The notes below the pieces were generated by a model. That model was not told the DNA's origin and searched no databases. It saw only the letters and a program-made list of their open reading frames with translations. From positions 310,001-374,000 of the forward strand of contig MU277692.1 of NCBI GenBank assembly GCA_022385805.1: a stretch of 64,000 bases of DNA, in the 5' to 3' direction. Source of the DNA: Pilatotrama ljubarskyi (taxonomy: Eukaryota; Basidiomycota; Agaricomycetes; Polyporales; Polyporaceae). The position numbers and the translations under genes are program-made. Below are positions 31,759 to 42,316 of the stretch, one piece after another; positions within the stretch are counted from its first letter, which is position 1; the number at the start of each line of letters is the position of its first letter.

Positions 31759-33588
31759 ATGCCCGGAGTCACGCTCGGCAACTCAAGAAAGATGGGAGGC
31801 TATGAGTTCTTTGAGAAGGTGCTTGGGAGCCCGAAGTTCATCGTAGCGCCTATGGTGGACCAAAGCGAGCTGGTGAGTCTTGAAGCTGTTCTTCATGTCG
31901 AATCGCTTTGACGCAGTTACCAGGCATGGCGGAAGCTATCTAGGAGATACGGCGCGCAGGTTTGTAGCGTTCAGAGCTATTATAAAGAGCGAAGTGCGCT
32001 AAAAATGGTCCAGGTTGTGTATACACCGATGATCAATGCGAAGGTACGAGGCAGCGTGCCCTTTAGCGGCCCGCACACAGAGCTGACTATGGGTTTGATC
32101 CAGATGTTCGCGGAAGGCGTACGGAAGCCATACCGAGAGCAGAACTTTGACACGTTACACGGCGAGGAAGGAGGGCCTGAAGACCGGCCGCTCATTGTCC
32201 AGTTCTGCGCGAACAACGCCGACCATCTGCTCACCTCCGCGAAGCTGCTTGAGCCGTACTGCGATGCTGTGGATATCAACCTTGGCTGCCCACAAGACAT
32301 TGCGCGCAGAGGACATTACGGTTCTTATCTGCAGGATGAGTGGGACCTGATCTACGAGATGAGTGCGTGCACAACACTTTGCTGTCCGGCGTTTTGCTCA
32401 CTCGGTGTGCAGTCAACACCCTCCACAAGAACTTAAAAATCCCTGTCACTGCGAAGTTCCGCGTATTTCCTACTGTCGAGAAGACGGTCGAGTACGCGAA
32501 GATGCTTGAGCGTGCAGGTGCGCAGATTTTGACCTGCCATGGCCGTACTCGGGAACAACGTGGCCATCGATCTGTATGTCCATCTTCCTCGCAGTGACGA
32601 ATGTCTTTCTCTTAGACAATTGTTGTTCATCACCACACACCACGATTTGTGACAGGGTCTTGCCGACTGGGAGAAGATCCGCGCTGTCAAAGAGGCGGTC
32701 TCAGTGCCAGTCATCGCGAACGGGAACATCCTTTTCTACGGGGACATCGAGCGTTGTCTCGCCGCTACCGGCGCAGACGCTGTCATGTCTGCCGAGGGCA
32801 ACCTGTACAACCCAGCGATATTCATGCCCGCACCCTCCCCTTCACCGTCAACATCGACGACACCTTCCGAACCCTCCAGCTCTTCTACCGCGTCACCATC
32901 TGGCCCGGCTGCGATGTATCTCACTGGCTACCACCCGCGGAATACATCGCTCGCATTGGAATACCTCTCCATCGTGAAGTCACAAAAGACGCTGACGACA
33001 CCGAGCGCGGTCAAAGGCCACCTGTTCAAGCTCCTGCGACCCGCGCTCGCGAAATATCCCGACCTCCGTGAACGCCTTGGACGCGTACGGGTAGAACGTG
33101 CGGAGCGCGACAAGGATGGGGGAGCAGCATGGGATCGATATGAAGAAGTCATCCGCGAACTGGACTCGCGGTTAGATGTTGACATAGCGGCGGCGAAGGG
33201 GAAGAGCCTGGAGGAATTGTCTCCCATCGACGAGGCAACCGGGTTCCCAGTTCTTCCTCACTGGCTCGCGCAGCCGTACATTCGTCCACTTCCCGCTGAA
33301 CCGGAAGCCGCAAAGCCGCCACCAGAGAGCAATAAGAGTGGGGTGGAGGTTGCAGGTGCGTCTTGCCGTCGCTGTCGCGTACAAATATGCTAACATGAGA
33401 CGGCAGTAGTGGATGCATCGGAGGATTCTGCCGTCCGTGGCGCGAAGCGGCCAATATCGGAGGAGCGCGCGGCTGCGCTGGATTCGCCCGAGACAAGTGC
33501 ACCCGGAGACTGTAAGCGGGCGAAGTTGACTGCTGATGAGGACCCTGCACCAAATGTCGAGCCTGCCTCTACGGAGGTTACGGGTTGA
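31759..33588 (+). CDS. DUS1: tRNA-dihydrouridine synthase, Dus1 type
   Basis: FMN/NADPH enzyme that reduces uridine at D-loop positions of tRNA (16/17 for Dus1). Exons 31759-31872, 31924-31959, 32014-32362, 32413-32573, 32656-33355, 33407-33588 give 513 aa. TIM-barrel landmarks: [12 protein letters not shown] at the FMN site, [20 protein letters not shown], the catalytic Cys (about residue 142) in [39 protein letters not shown], and [10 protein letters not shown] Ser/Pro/Thr-rich insert of about 30 residues follows [11 protein letters not shown], before the helical domain ([13 protein letters not shown]). The C-terminal tail after the last intron is charged and unstructured. The next ATG, 11 codons downstream, could also serve as start. 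Confidence 0.92.
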
Positions 33589-33892
33589 GGGACTCGCTCG
33601 TGTTGTAGTAGATGCGTCGATTCATCCCTTCTAGTGGAATAGAGCCTTTTCTGCGTGTATTTGAACTCGAGCTCTATACCCCACACGACGCCCAGGAAAT
33701 ACATGCTCGAGGACCGTCGACCCTTGTGCGGAATCACCGTAGGTCTGAGTGCTCCTTCAGTTTGGAGTGCACGGTCGGACGTCTCTTCTTAAGCGCCTTC
33801 TGAGGTATGGGCGCTAATCATAATGGTGGTCGCTATCGTCATAACGAGACGCTTAGCCAGCGTCTTCGACTCTTCCCATCTGCTTGCCCACC
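33589..33892. other. short intergenic spacer between DUS1 and DSK2
   Basis: About 300 bp must hold the DUS1 terminator and the DSK2 promoter. No distinct signal is visible. Confidence 0.5.
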
Positions 33893-35594
33893 ATGTCTGA
33901 CTCCCACCCGTCCGAGTCCTCGTCGTCTTCAGAGATCTCCATCAATGTCAAAGGTATCTATGCTCGTGCACATGGGTACATGCCATGCTCACGCGCTGCG
34001 ATAGGCCCTAGTGAGCTCAAGCTCCAGATCACAATATCCACCGACAAGACGGTCACCGAGCTCAAGCAGGCTATCGCAGAGAAGTCTGACGTTCCCGCAG
34101 ACCGCCAACGTCTCATCTACTCAGGTGCGGGTGCCAGTAGCGTGCAGGGAAGAGTAATGTGAGAACAGAGGGTCGTAGGTCGGGTCTTGAAGGACGAGGA
34201 TGTGCTATCGAACTACAAGATCCAGTCCGGACACACCATCCACATGGTCAAGGGCGCCGCTCGGGCAGGCCCTTCCGCACAGTCCTCGACACCTCAGCAG
34301 CTGCCGGCGATGCAGGCGGGGCAGAATCCGCACGATCCCCTCACGCAGCTGAACGGTCCGATGGGCTTTGGACTCATGGCCGGATTCAACCCCTTTGCAG
34401 ATATGGGCCTCAACCCAAATGACCCTAACATGGTGAGTTTCCAACGTCTCGATAGAAACATAAATCGTTGCATCCATCCGTGGGATCGTTGCTTCAACGG
34501 CTGACTAGCTCGAGTGCTCCGCATTCTGATAATTCGTCTGGGTGGCCGTATGAGTTGGAGGTCTTTGGATGCGACGATGGACTACCCCGCAGTCGAGAAT
34601 CTGCACCGTGGACCACCTTCGTATGCGTCAACTTCGTGAGCTAACGTCTTCTACGCTCCCGCAGATGCAGTCGATGCTCAATTCGCCCCAATTCCTCCAA
34701 CAAATGTCAAGCGTCATGTCGAACCCCGCCGTCCTCGACCAAATCATCAACTCCAACCCGCAGCTCGCCGCCATGGGTCCGCAGGTGCGGGAGGTGTTCC
34801 GCAGCGAGCGGTTCCGCCAGATGATGTCGAACCCCGAGACGCTCCGCATGATGCTCCAGATGTCCGACCTCGTGCGCGAGTCCGGCATGGCCCCTGGCGG
34901 ACCAGGCGGGCTCGGCGGACTTGGAGGGTTGGGCGGATTTGGCGGCGCGGCTGGAGGAGGCTTTCCCGCTCCTGGCTTGCCGTCCACAGCACGGCAGCAA
35001 CAGCCGGGTGCAACGCCTGGTGCTGGTGCTGGAGCCGGTGCAGGGGCACAGCAGCCTGCAGGAGGCTCGCCGCCCCCGCCATTGCCCTTCCTGAATCCGT
35101 TCATGCCGTTCTCTTATCCATTCGCTGCGGGCACACCTCCTGCTGGTGGAGCGGGCGCCACGCCTGGTACTGGATCAACGACCGGCGCTGGTGCGTCGTC
35201 AGGGCCTGAGGCTGGTGCTGGCGCGGGTGCGGGTGCAGGAGCGGCGCCGCAGTCCGGTAACTCAGCAATATTTGGGGAACTACTCGCTTCTATGGCAGGA
35301 GGTGCGGCTGCGGGGGCTGGCACAGGCGCCGCCAACCCCTTCGGGGGATTCGGTGCGTTCGGTGTGCCTCCTGCGCCCGCTGACACTCGACCACCGGAAG
35401 AGCGGTTCCAGGTGCAGTTGCAGGTGAGAGATGTTGCAGTGCGGTAGATCCGGCGATTACCTGACTAGAAAACGCCTCAGCAACTGCAAGACATGGGCTT
35501 CACAAATGCGTCGCAGAACGTTCGCGCGTTGCTCGCGACGGGCGGGAACGTGCACTCTGCGATCGAGTATATCCTCAACGGAGGCGGGTTGTAA
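33893..35594 (+). CDS. DSK2: ubiquilin-family shuttle protein Dsk2
   Basis: Carries ubiquitinated proteins to the proteasome: the N-terminal UBL docks on the 26S particle and the C-terminal UBA binds ubiquitin chains. Exons 33893-33953, 34005-34124, 34179-34432, 34665-35423, 35481-35594 give 435 aa. UBL is about residues 15-90 (KLQITISTDKTVTELKQAI, RLIYSGRVLKDEDVL). The STI1-like Met-rich region contains LNSPQFLQQMSSVMSNP and FRQMMSNPETLRMMLQMSD. A long Gly/Ala/Pro low-complexity linker follows. The UBA is QLQDMGFTNASQNVRALLATG to the end. The third intron (232 bp) is unusually long for this locus. Domain order and length fit the family well. Confidence 0.95.
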
Positions 35595-36258
35595 ATCGGA
35601 AGTGGAAGGTAGACGAGCTTGAAGCAGTCACTGCGGATGTTGTACGAGTTGTTCGGCTTGTAGAAACGATACGGGGACCACGATCTCGTTTGATCTCCGG
35701 AAAAAGCAGAGAGCAGATACACGATACGGTATCGGCGTCGATGTCAGAGTCGCCGCTGTGCGCAGCTGACTGCCACATGAGTCTTGGGAAGGCAAGTCCG
35801 GCCAGTGGACGGCTTGAGCTACACTCCTTCATCTCACCACCATCTACGCAGCCTCTCTTTCAGCTACCCATCTCTCTGCTTGCTCGCCGACCCGAACACC
35901 TTGAGAGATGGCTATGCACCGGAGCATTCGACGAAAGACTGAGGCGATGCGATGTGGCGTCCGACCCATATAGACTCGCACATGGCTGTGTTCCGCCACC
36001 GACCCACCACCCTGCTCTCCCTTCCTCTTCAATACACTTCCCTCCGCTGCCTACTGCCCTTGAGCGAGCCTGATTGACTGGGATAGCGAACTTCTCAGCC
36101 TACACTCCGCCTGCCACCACGTCCTACTACATACCTCCAGCTCTCTGTGGCTTCTCCGTCCTGCTCGTTAATTATCCATGATGCACTCTTCCGAGTGAGT
36201 GAGTCAGACCAGGGCTGATGTATTCCTTCTCATCGCTTTGGTAAATGCTGGATAGACC
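35595..36258. other. intergenic, no supported gene
   Basis: DSK2 3' flank and promoter of the C2-like membrane protein. Open frames here are short and motif-free. Confidence 0.45.
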
Positions 36259-38360
36259 ATGGCATCTGACCGGTGGGTACCTTCATTCCCGTGTGCTGCG
36301 TCGTACCTTGTGTGTTGCTCATCCGATTTTCTACCGCAGTGGTCAGGACGCGTGGCTTGCTATTCGTGCGCCCCGAGAAGTCTTGGCGTCCCATCGTCTC
36401 CCTCTGCGTGGTTGACAGCGGTCACGAACAGCCTCTACCCGATGTCGTGCTCGGCTGTGACGGACAAAACCCGAATCTGAAGTCTGTTGTTCCAATGTGG
36501 GTATTGCTCTTCTCTGCTGCTTCGCTCTTGGACTTCGAACCCTGTGTCGTGCTCTTCTGGTCTGCCTCTTGCTGCCGCAATTGCACCTCCCTGGCGTTGT
36601 TGTACTATGCGACCATCATGGTTGCTGCGTCGTGCCTGCAGAGCTACAGCACTCTTGGATAGACGTGCATCTTCGCCGTCCGCGCTGTCAGGCTGCGTTG
36701 CTGCTCATCAATGTTTGGCGTTGCAACTAAGAGCTGCCCATGAGTAACCGTACTTAATTCACGCCCTCCTTGTAGCCACGGCGTTCAGCCTTCCACGCGT
36801 CTTGTGATACAAGTCTTCCACAAATCTCAAACGAAGAAGAAGCATCGGAAGCGGACTCTTGTTGGCTCCGCGAGTCTATCGCTGGGCGAATTTCTCAACC
36901 GGCATCCTCTACCTCACGATCGCCCTGTCGAACACGACGTCCGACTCTCCTGCCCGCCTCCGCAACGCAAAAGCCCGACAATCGGCGGGAAGCACCAGCA
37001 TAGCGCGTCGCTCACTTTGAAGCTGGCAGTTCCCCACCTCTCACATCCGCTCGAGGGATCGCGACCTCAGTCGCCTCTCTCGGACGACCACTCGGACGAC
37101 GGGCATGTTTTCTCCGACGGTGCTTCCTGTACGTCCAGATAGTGGCTCCGCGTAACTGAGCTAACCTCGATTGTGTAGCATCAAAAATTCAGTCAGAGAC
37201 ATTGGTCTCAGCTGTGACAGACGAGCATATTGATGAGCTACCATGGGAACAGCCGCCCGCGCGGGAGAGACCGGGAGAGTCCACTGGCCTTAGGAGACGG
37301 CGTAGAGTCCGGGGCTTCCGTGTGGACAGCGACTCTGACGGCAATGAGTCCGAGTCGTCTGGAGAGGAACCCTGGGCACCACCAACGCCGCCCGATGACT
37401 ACTTCGATCATCCGTATGATACGGAATCAGAGGACGTCTGTGGATCGGCCGACAGGGGCGAGTTCGTAGAGGCTGTCGTCTCCCCCTCAATACTGCCGAG
37501 ACATGCTGACCAAGTCAGCATCACGAGCATGCAGAGATCGCTCTCGTTTGCGGAGTCCGTCGTTGATAGTTTCACACCGTACCACGAACTGCGCGAAGCG
37601 GACGAAGAGAACGACATCGAGAAGGCGGAGACGGTGCTCGGGAGGCTGCTTACGGAGTGGTATGTTGTCGGCGCGTCTGTGAGTGTGTAATTGAGGCATC
37701 CGAGTAGCAAATGCTGACCTGGGTTTAGTTACTCGCGCTTGCAGCGATAGACGCGGCGGTCTTCGGCTTCGCGCCCGACGCATTGTTCGTAGTCGATGGT
37801 TTCTCGCAGAGCGTTGTCGCCATCGGCGCAATAGCGGCGGGCATCGGACTCGTTAGCGACGCTTGGTATCTCATCTTATACAGCGGTGCCAACGCCGCGA
37901 AATTCCAGGTAGGTTACGTTGCATAGTACCCTCCTTGCGACAGCACGCTAATGTAGCTCCGTTTGATCAACAGCGACTCGCAAAAGACGTGTACGGCTCG
38001 TACTTCTTCTTTTGCCTAACCTGCCGCCTTCCAGTGGTGTGCATGTTCGTATCTGCACTGGCGCTCATGCTCTTCCTACTCGGCGTGGCGTGGACGGCTT
38101 GGCCTACAGCAGTGCTCGTGATGTCCTTCGTCGCCGGCGTCCTGCTCACCTCGCAGTTCCTCGTGTACGGCATCCACCGGTTCATCAACATGTTGATCTG
38201 GGTGGTGAGGGTGACTTGGAGGAGGGTCGCTCCTCGACGCGAGTCCTCTCAGGTTCACCCCCAAGCCCACCTCCACCCTGTAGCTACGCCACGTCCCCTT
38301 CCTCCGGCTCAACCCCACGGACGATTGGAGATGCCGATACCAGAACCTGCAGCAGTGTGA
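36259..38360 (+). CDS. C2-like, four-TM membrane protein (uncharacterised)
   Basis: I know no function for this protein. Exons 36259-36272, 36347-36496, 36776-37128, 37179-37678, 37729-37908, 37974-38360 give 527 aa. The N-terminal part (about residues 6-120) resembles a C2 beta-sandwich: RGLLFVRPEKSWRPIVSLCV, LGCDGQNPNLKS, RLVIQVFHKSQTKKKHRKR, TLVGSASLSLGEFL. An acidic, Ser-rich linker with PPTPPDDYFDHPYDTESED follows. The C-terminal half has about four hydrophobic spans (LLALAAIDAAVFGF, VVAIGAIAAGIGLVSDAWYL, VVCMFVSALALMLFLLG, VLVMSFVAGVLLTSQFLVYG) and a basic Pro-rich tail. No signal peptide. A peripheral C2 fold joined to a membrane anchor suggests lipid or contact-site work, but that is inference. 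The exon 1-2 and 2-3 junctions were chosen by phase and by matching GTGGGT donors. Confidence 0.72.
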
Positions 38361-39005
38361 CTCGCAGAGCTCAGTACCGCTTGGCATAGTAGCCGCATCG
38401 TGCGTAACTCATTGACTTCGTAGTTCATAGAGCATCACTTATACTAGGTGTAAGGTGTCGCATGCGGCCCATCACGGAGAGGAATAAGCCCCTCGGTCGT
38501 CTCATGCAACGAGTTTCCGCAGAGCACGTTTACGCTGGTGCGCCCGGTACTGCGGGGGAGGCTATCTTCTGTAGCAGCCACTCCACTGAATACGGCGCCC
38601 CTGCAGTAGTGCTCGTGCACATGTCTAGGTGCATAGCACCTCTCATCGGACAATACTGGAGATCGTGTACTATGTTCGCATAAGCCGCCTGTTGTATTCG
38701 ACCATTGACACGCACCTCGCCACATTGGGCAAGCATGTCGTGTTGTCCTCAACAGTACACGAGTGGCGGAGTCGACCAATCTACCTATCAGCGGTTGTCA
38801 AGACTGTTTAGGCAAGTGTTGTGTTGCATCCCCAGGACAGTCCGTTAGGCGCTCAGGGTGAGTTCTCGGCATAAGGGCGTCCTTGTACTCAAGATACGTC
38901 CGGAATAGTCTCTAGGATCATCAAGGATCATGCATTCGCGTTGATATACAGGCGCGTCTCGTCTCCGAGCACCACCGCTTTCTCCTCGTTCTCAATTACT
39001 CCGCT
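38361..39005. other. intergenic, no supported gene
   Basis: About 640 bp between two plus-strand genes with only short open frames on both strands. Confidence 0.45.
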
Positions 39006-41388
39006 ATGAGTGATACCGACTATTCGGACGACATCGAAGATGCTGGAGGCTTTGATGGCGCTAACGACGGGCTTGAACCTGCGTATGAACTCTTTGAAGC
39101 AGGAGAGCCTGGGGCGGTAAACCATGACATGACAGGGGATAGCGCGGACAGCGGCAGCGACAACGACTCGGACTGTACGGACGTGGATTTCGAGCGCCTT
39201 GTGGACGAGTTCGCCGCTAAAATAGAGGCCGAACTCGAGGAAGTCCGTAGTGACGACGAAAGCTGGAACGGCGGTACGATACTCGGGGAGGAGGACCTTG
39301 AGGGCGACGACGAGGAGTGGGGTGCCGAAGAAGTCGGCAGGGGCCCGCCGAAAACAAGGGTTCTGTCCGACGACATCATCATCGACTGCGTGATGCGGCA
39401 GCTGGACATCCGGGATATTGCCAAGTTGCGTCAGGCAAGTTTGAATGCTCCTGCACTTACAGGGATGGTCAGCGCTGACCGATGCGGACCCCGGCCGCAC
39501 AGGTCTGCGAGCAGTTCTACGATTGTTCGACGCAGGCGGCCGTGTGGAAGCGCCGATTCGAGCGAGCCAAGTATCGTCTACCACCCCTTCCTCCTACAGA
39601 ACGCTACTCCTTCGCCAAACTCAGCGCGACCGAGGCCGAACGGCTACTGACCCGCATCTCATCCCTTGCCAGGCGATGGGACGAAGAGGAGGCGAGGTAC
39701 TGCCAGAAGTGGAACTTCAACGCGTGCCGCGAGGTCACCGAAATGGTCCTCCTTCCCGGAGGGCAGTACATGATCGCATCGGTGGCGGATCCGTCCTGGC
39801 AACGCTCCGCGATAGAAGTGTACACCGCGGATTTCCAATATGCGCAGGCAGCACCCATCGCCCGCTTGGAGCTCGAAACGAAGGCATTCGATCTCCGTGC
39901 GAAGTACATGACAATACATGGAACGCCTGGCATCGTCATCGCGTGGATCCGGAGACGCTACGGAAACCCCAAGTACAGTGACTCCGAGAGGTAGGACCTC
40001 ACTATATGCACGCGTACTCGCGCTCACACTCTGCATAGGTTCAAGATCAACGAGCTGCCCTCCTACTTCGAACCTCACCTTTCGAGGCATGGGAGGAAGC
40101 TGAAGTACGAATGCACGGTCGCGCACATTCCCTTGGCCTCACTGGAGCTCCTCGGCGATGGCACTATCCCGCAGAACAGCGCCAGATTCGTCCAGGTCGC
40201 GCGGGAGCAGGGCAAACCATTTCAGTTCCTGACCGAGATCATCTCGCGCTCGAGACTCAGTAGCCCGGCCATCGACGACGACGTAGGCGGCGTACCCCTT
40301 GCCGCTGTCCTAAAACACCCAGAAGGCGTTGCAGACCGCATCGTATACAAAAACTTGAACGGTGGCCCGGGCTTCACGCTTACTGCGACGCCTCATCCCT
40401 TCTATCAAGAGCTGGTAAGCATCCATCCGGCCTGAGCATGTACTTTTCTGAGAGCCGCTTGTCATCGTAGACCCATGCCATCCTGGCGTTCTCTATCATC
40501 CCCATTCAGAAGCAATTTCTTGTCGTCCGGCGAGCAGGCGACAACGTCGAGCCGGGTGACCTGGACGACGACACGGACGAGCATACCGGGCCCTACTACT
40601 TCGCCGAGTTCTGGGATATCGTCGACGACGTCGAAGATCCGGCGGGACTCCTGACGTGCGTTCCGACGGAGCGTTGCGATCCTTATGACTCTGAGGGCAA
40701 CTACTGGCAAAAGGTGTGGATCTCCGACCACGGTCTCGGACCTGCACTCGCCCATGACCGCTCCCTGCGATCGGAGCTGCTGGCCGGGGAGCGGCCGCCC
40801 CTGCGGCCGATCAACATTCTTGTACAGGCGAAGCTCTTTATGGGGGTCGGAACGGCTGTCATCGTCCCCGCGGGAGATCCACGCATGGCGGGCAGGCTAG
40901 AGCATCCGGAGCTGGAGCGCTCGACGTATCGCTACGCGTTCAGGGAGGAGCTCTTCCAGTTTGACCCGAACAAGCTGGGCGACGAGGAGGATCTGCTGCC
41001 CCGCTACGAGCCGCGCGTGCTGCCAGGGCAGACGCGCCCTATCTGGTATCTGGCGTCGCGCCGTGGTGCGCGCACACACAGGTTCAACATCAACCGGATC
41101 ATGAGCCTATGGGAGAGGCTGCTCATGCACACCATGGTTCTGGACGCCCCGACTGCTGCTACGGTACCAGCCCGGCCGGATGAGGACGCGGATATGCTTC
41201 CGGTTGATTATGACCCAGACTCGGTGGAACTGGACGGTTCGGTGCGTCTGCTTGATATCGATAGGGCGGATTTACGAGGGGTGTCGGCCATCGCTTGGGA
41301 CGATACGATCGGTAGGCTCTGCGTGGCGTACGCGAAGAGCACTCGGATCGCGGTGTTTGACTTTGCGGCTGCGCCTCTGCGGGCATGA
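39006..41388 (+). CDS. large F-box protein with acidic N-terminus
   Basis: Likely substrate receptor of an SCF ubiquitin ligase. Exons 39006-39434, 39503-39990, 40039-40414, 40471-41388 give 736 aa. Residues 1 to about 120 are very acidic (Asp/Glu/Ser). The F-box spans about 123-165: VLSDDIIIDCVMRQLDIRDI, then LRQVCEQFYDCSTQAAVWKR. The remaining 570 residues form a large beta-rich region; phrases such as YMIASVADPSWQRSAIEVY and a C-terminal AIAWDDTIGRLCVAYAKSTR resemble beta-propeller blades, so a divergent propeller as substrate-binding part is plausible. Intron 1 splits the F-box and has a GC-AG border (GCAAGT donor). The target is unknown. Confidence 0.8.
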
Positions 41389-41521
41389 GGCATGGGGACA
41401 GTAAATATATCGCTTTGTCCTTGGTCATTGGCTATGGAAGTGCTACGAGTCAATATGGGGGTAGACAGAGATACAATGGGCCGTTTGACTTGGGCGACGC
41501 CGCGTCTCACGAATGCGTGTT

Positions 41522-42316
41522 CTACAGGATGCACAATGCCGCAACAGGGAGCGTAGCGAGACGTGCTACGAGCGCTCCTAGACTCTGCATGAACGAGAAG
41601 ATGCCCGTAGTGAGGGGGCCGTATACGACCGATTGTAGGGTAGCCGCGAGTGAACCTAAGGAGACATGAGCTCCCCGAGCGCTGACCACCGTCATTCAGT
41701 TACATACCGCCGACCACAGGTCCCGCAAAGCCCACGGCGCTGAGGGCCCAGTGGGCTAGGTGTATCGGCACCCAGGCAAGCGAGCCGAGCAGGTATTGCA
41801 ATGCTAGCATCAGCCCTAAGCGAAGAGGTTATAAGAACGCCTCGACATGCGGGAGGCTGCACAAGCAGCTCACCTTTACTGATAGCAATGATGGAGTTCG
41901 CTATAGCCACGAGGACAACTTGCACAACACCGGCGAGCGACGAGCAGATCGAGATGAGCAAAGGACCGACGAGGCAGAGGATGACGACCAAGACGACGAC
42001 CAGGGCTGCAATCATTGCGGCCTTTCGCGCGTCGGGATGCTCCTCAGCGAGTTCGCGGAGGCGTCTCACGAGGTCTGCCAGACATGCAGAGGTCAGTTCT
42101 TGGAGAAAAGGAGCGAGCGGGTGGGTACAGTATGTGCAAGCACTGTACCTTCTATTTTATGAGCGCAGGACCGTGTCAGAATATGATTTGAATTCGAGGG
42201 CATAACAAGAAGCATTCCTTGAACGAACTTACCGATGTGTGAAAAGCCTGGGAGAGGGGGGGGGGGAAGGTGAACTGGCCGCCCTTGAAGAAATCATTCG
42301 AGTACGTTGTGAACAT
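41522..42316 (-). CDS. IFI27/ISG12-like small membrane protein, copy 1
   Basis: Resembles the IFI6/IFI27 (ISG12) family of small hydrophobic proteins, known from animals and many fungi. Supported exons are 42151-41874, 41755-41708 and 41655-41522, which join in phase. Key stretches: LRELAEEHPDARKAAMIAAL, a strongly hydrophobic span (VVVLVVILCLVGPLLISI), then AVGFAGPVVGGSLAATLQSV and TTGIFSFMQSLGALVA, matching the family's G-F-x-x-x-G-V-V-G-G-S-x-A and S-x-x-Q-S-x-G-A pattern. A first exon at 42316-42233 (ATG, good GTAAGT donor) fits in sequence but is one base out of phase, across an 11-C run; a 10-C run would fit. The 5' end is therefore uncertain. A probable organelle or plasma-membrane location is inference. 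Confidence 0.62.
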
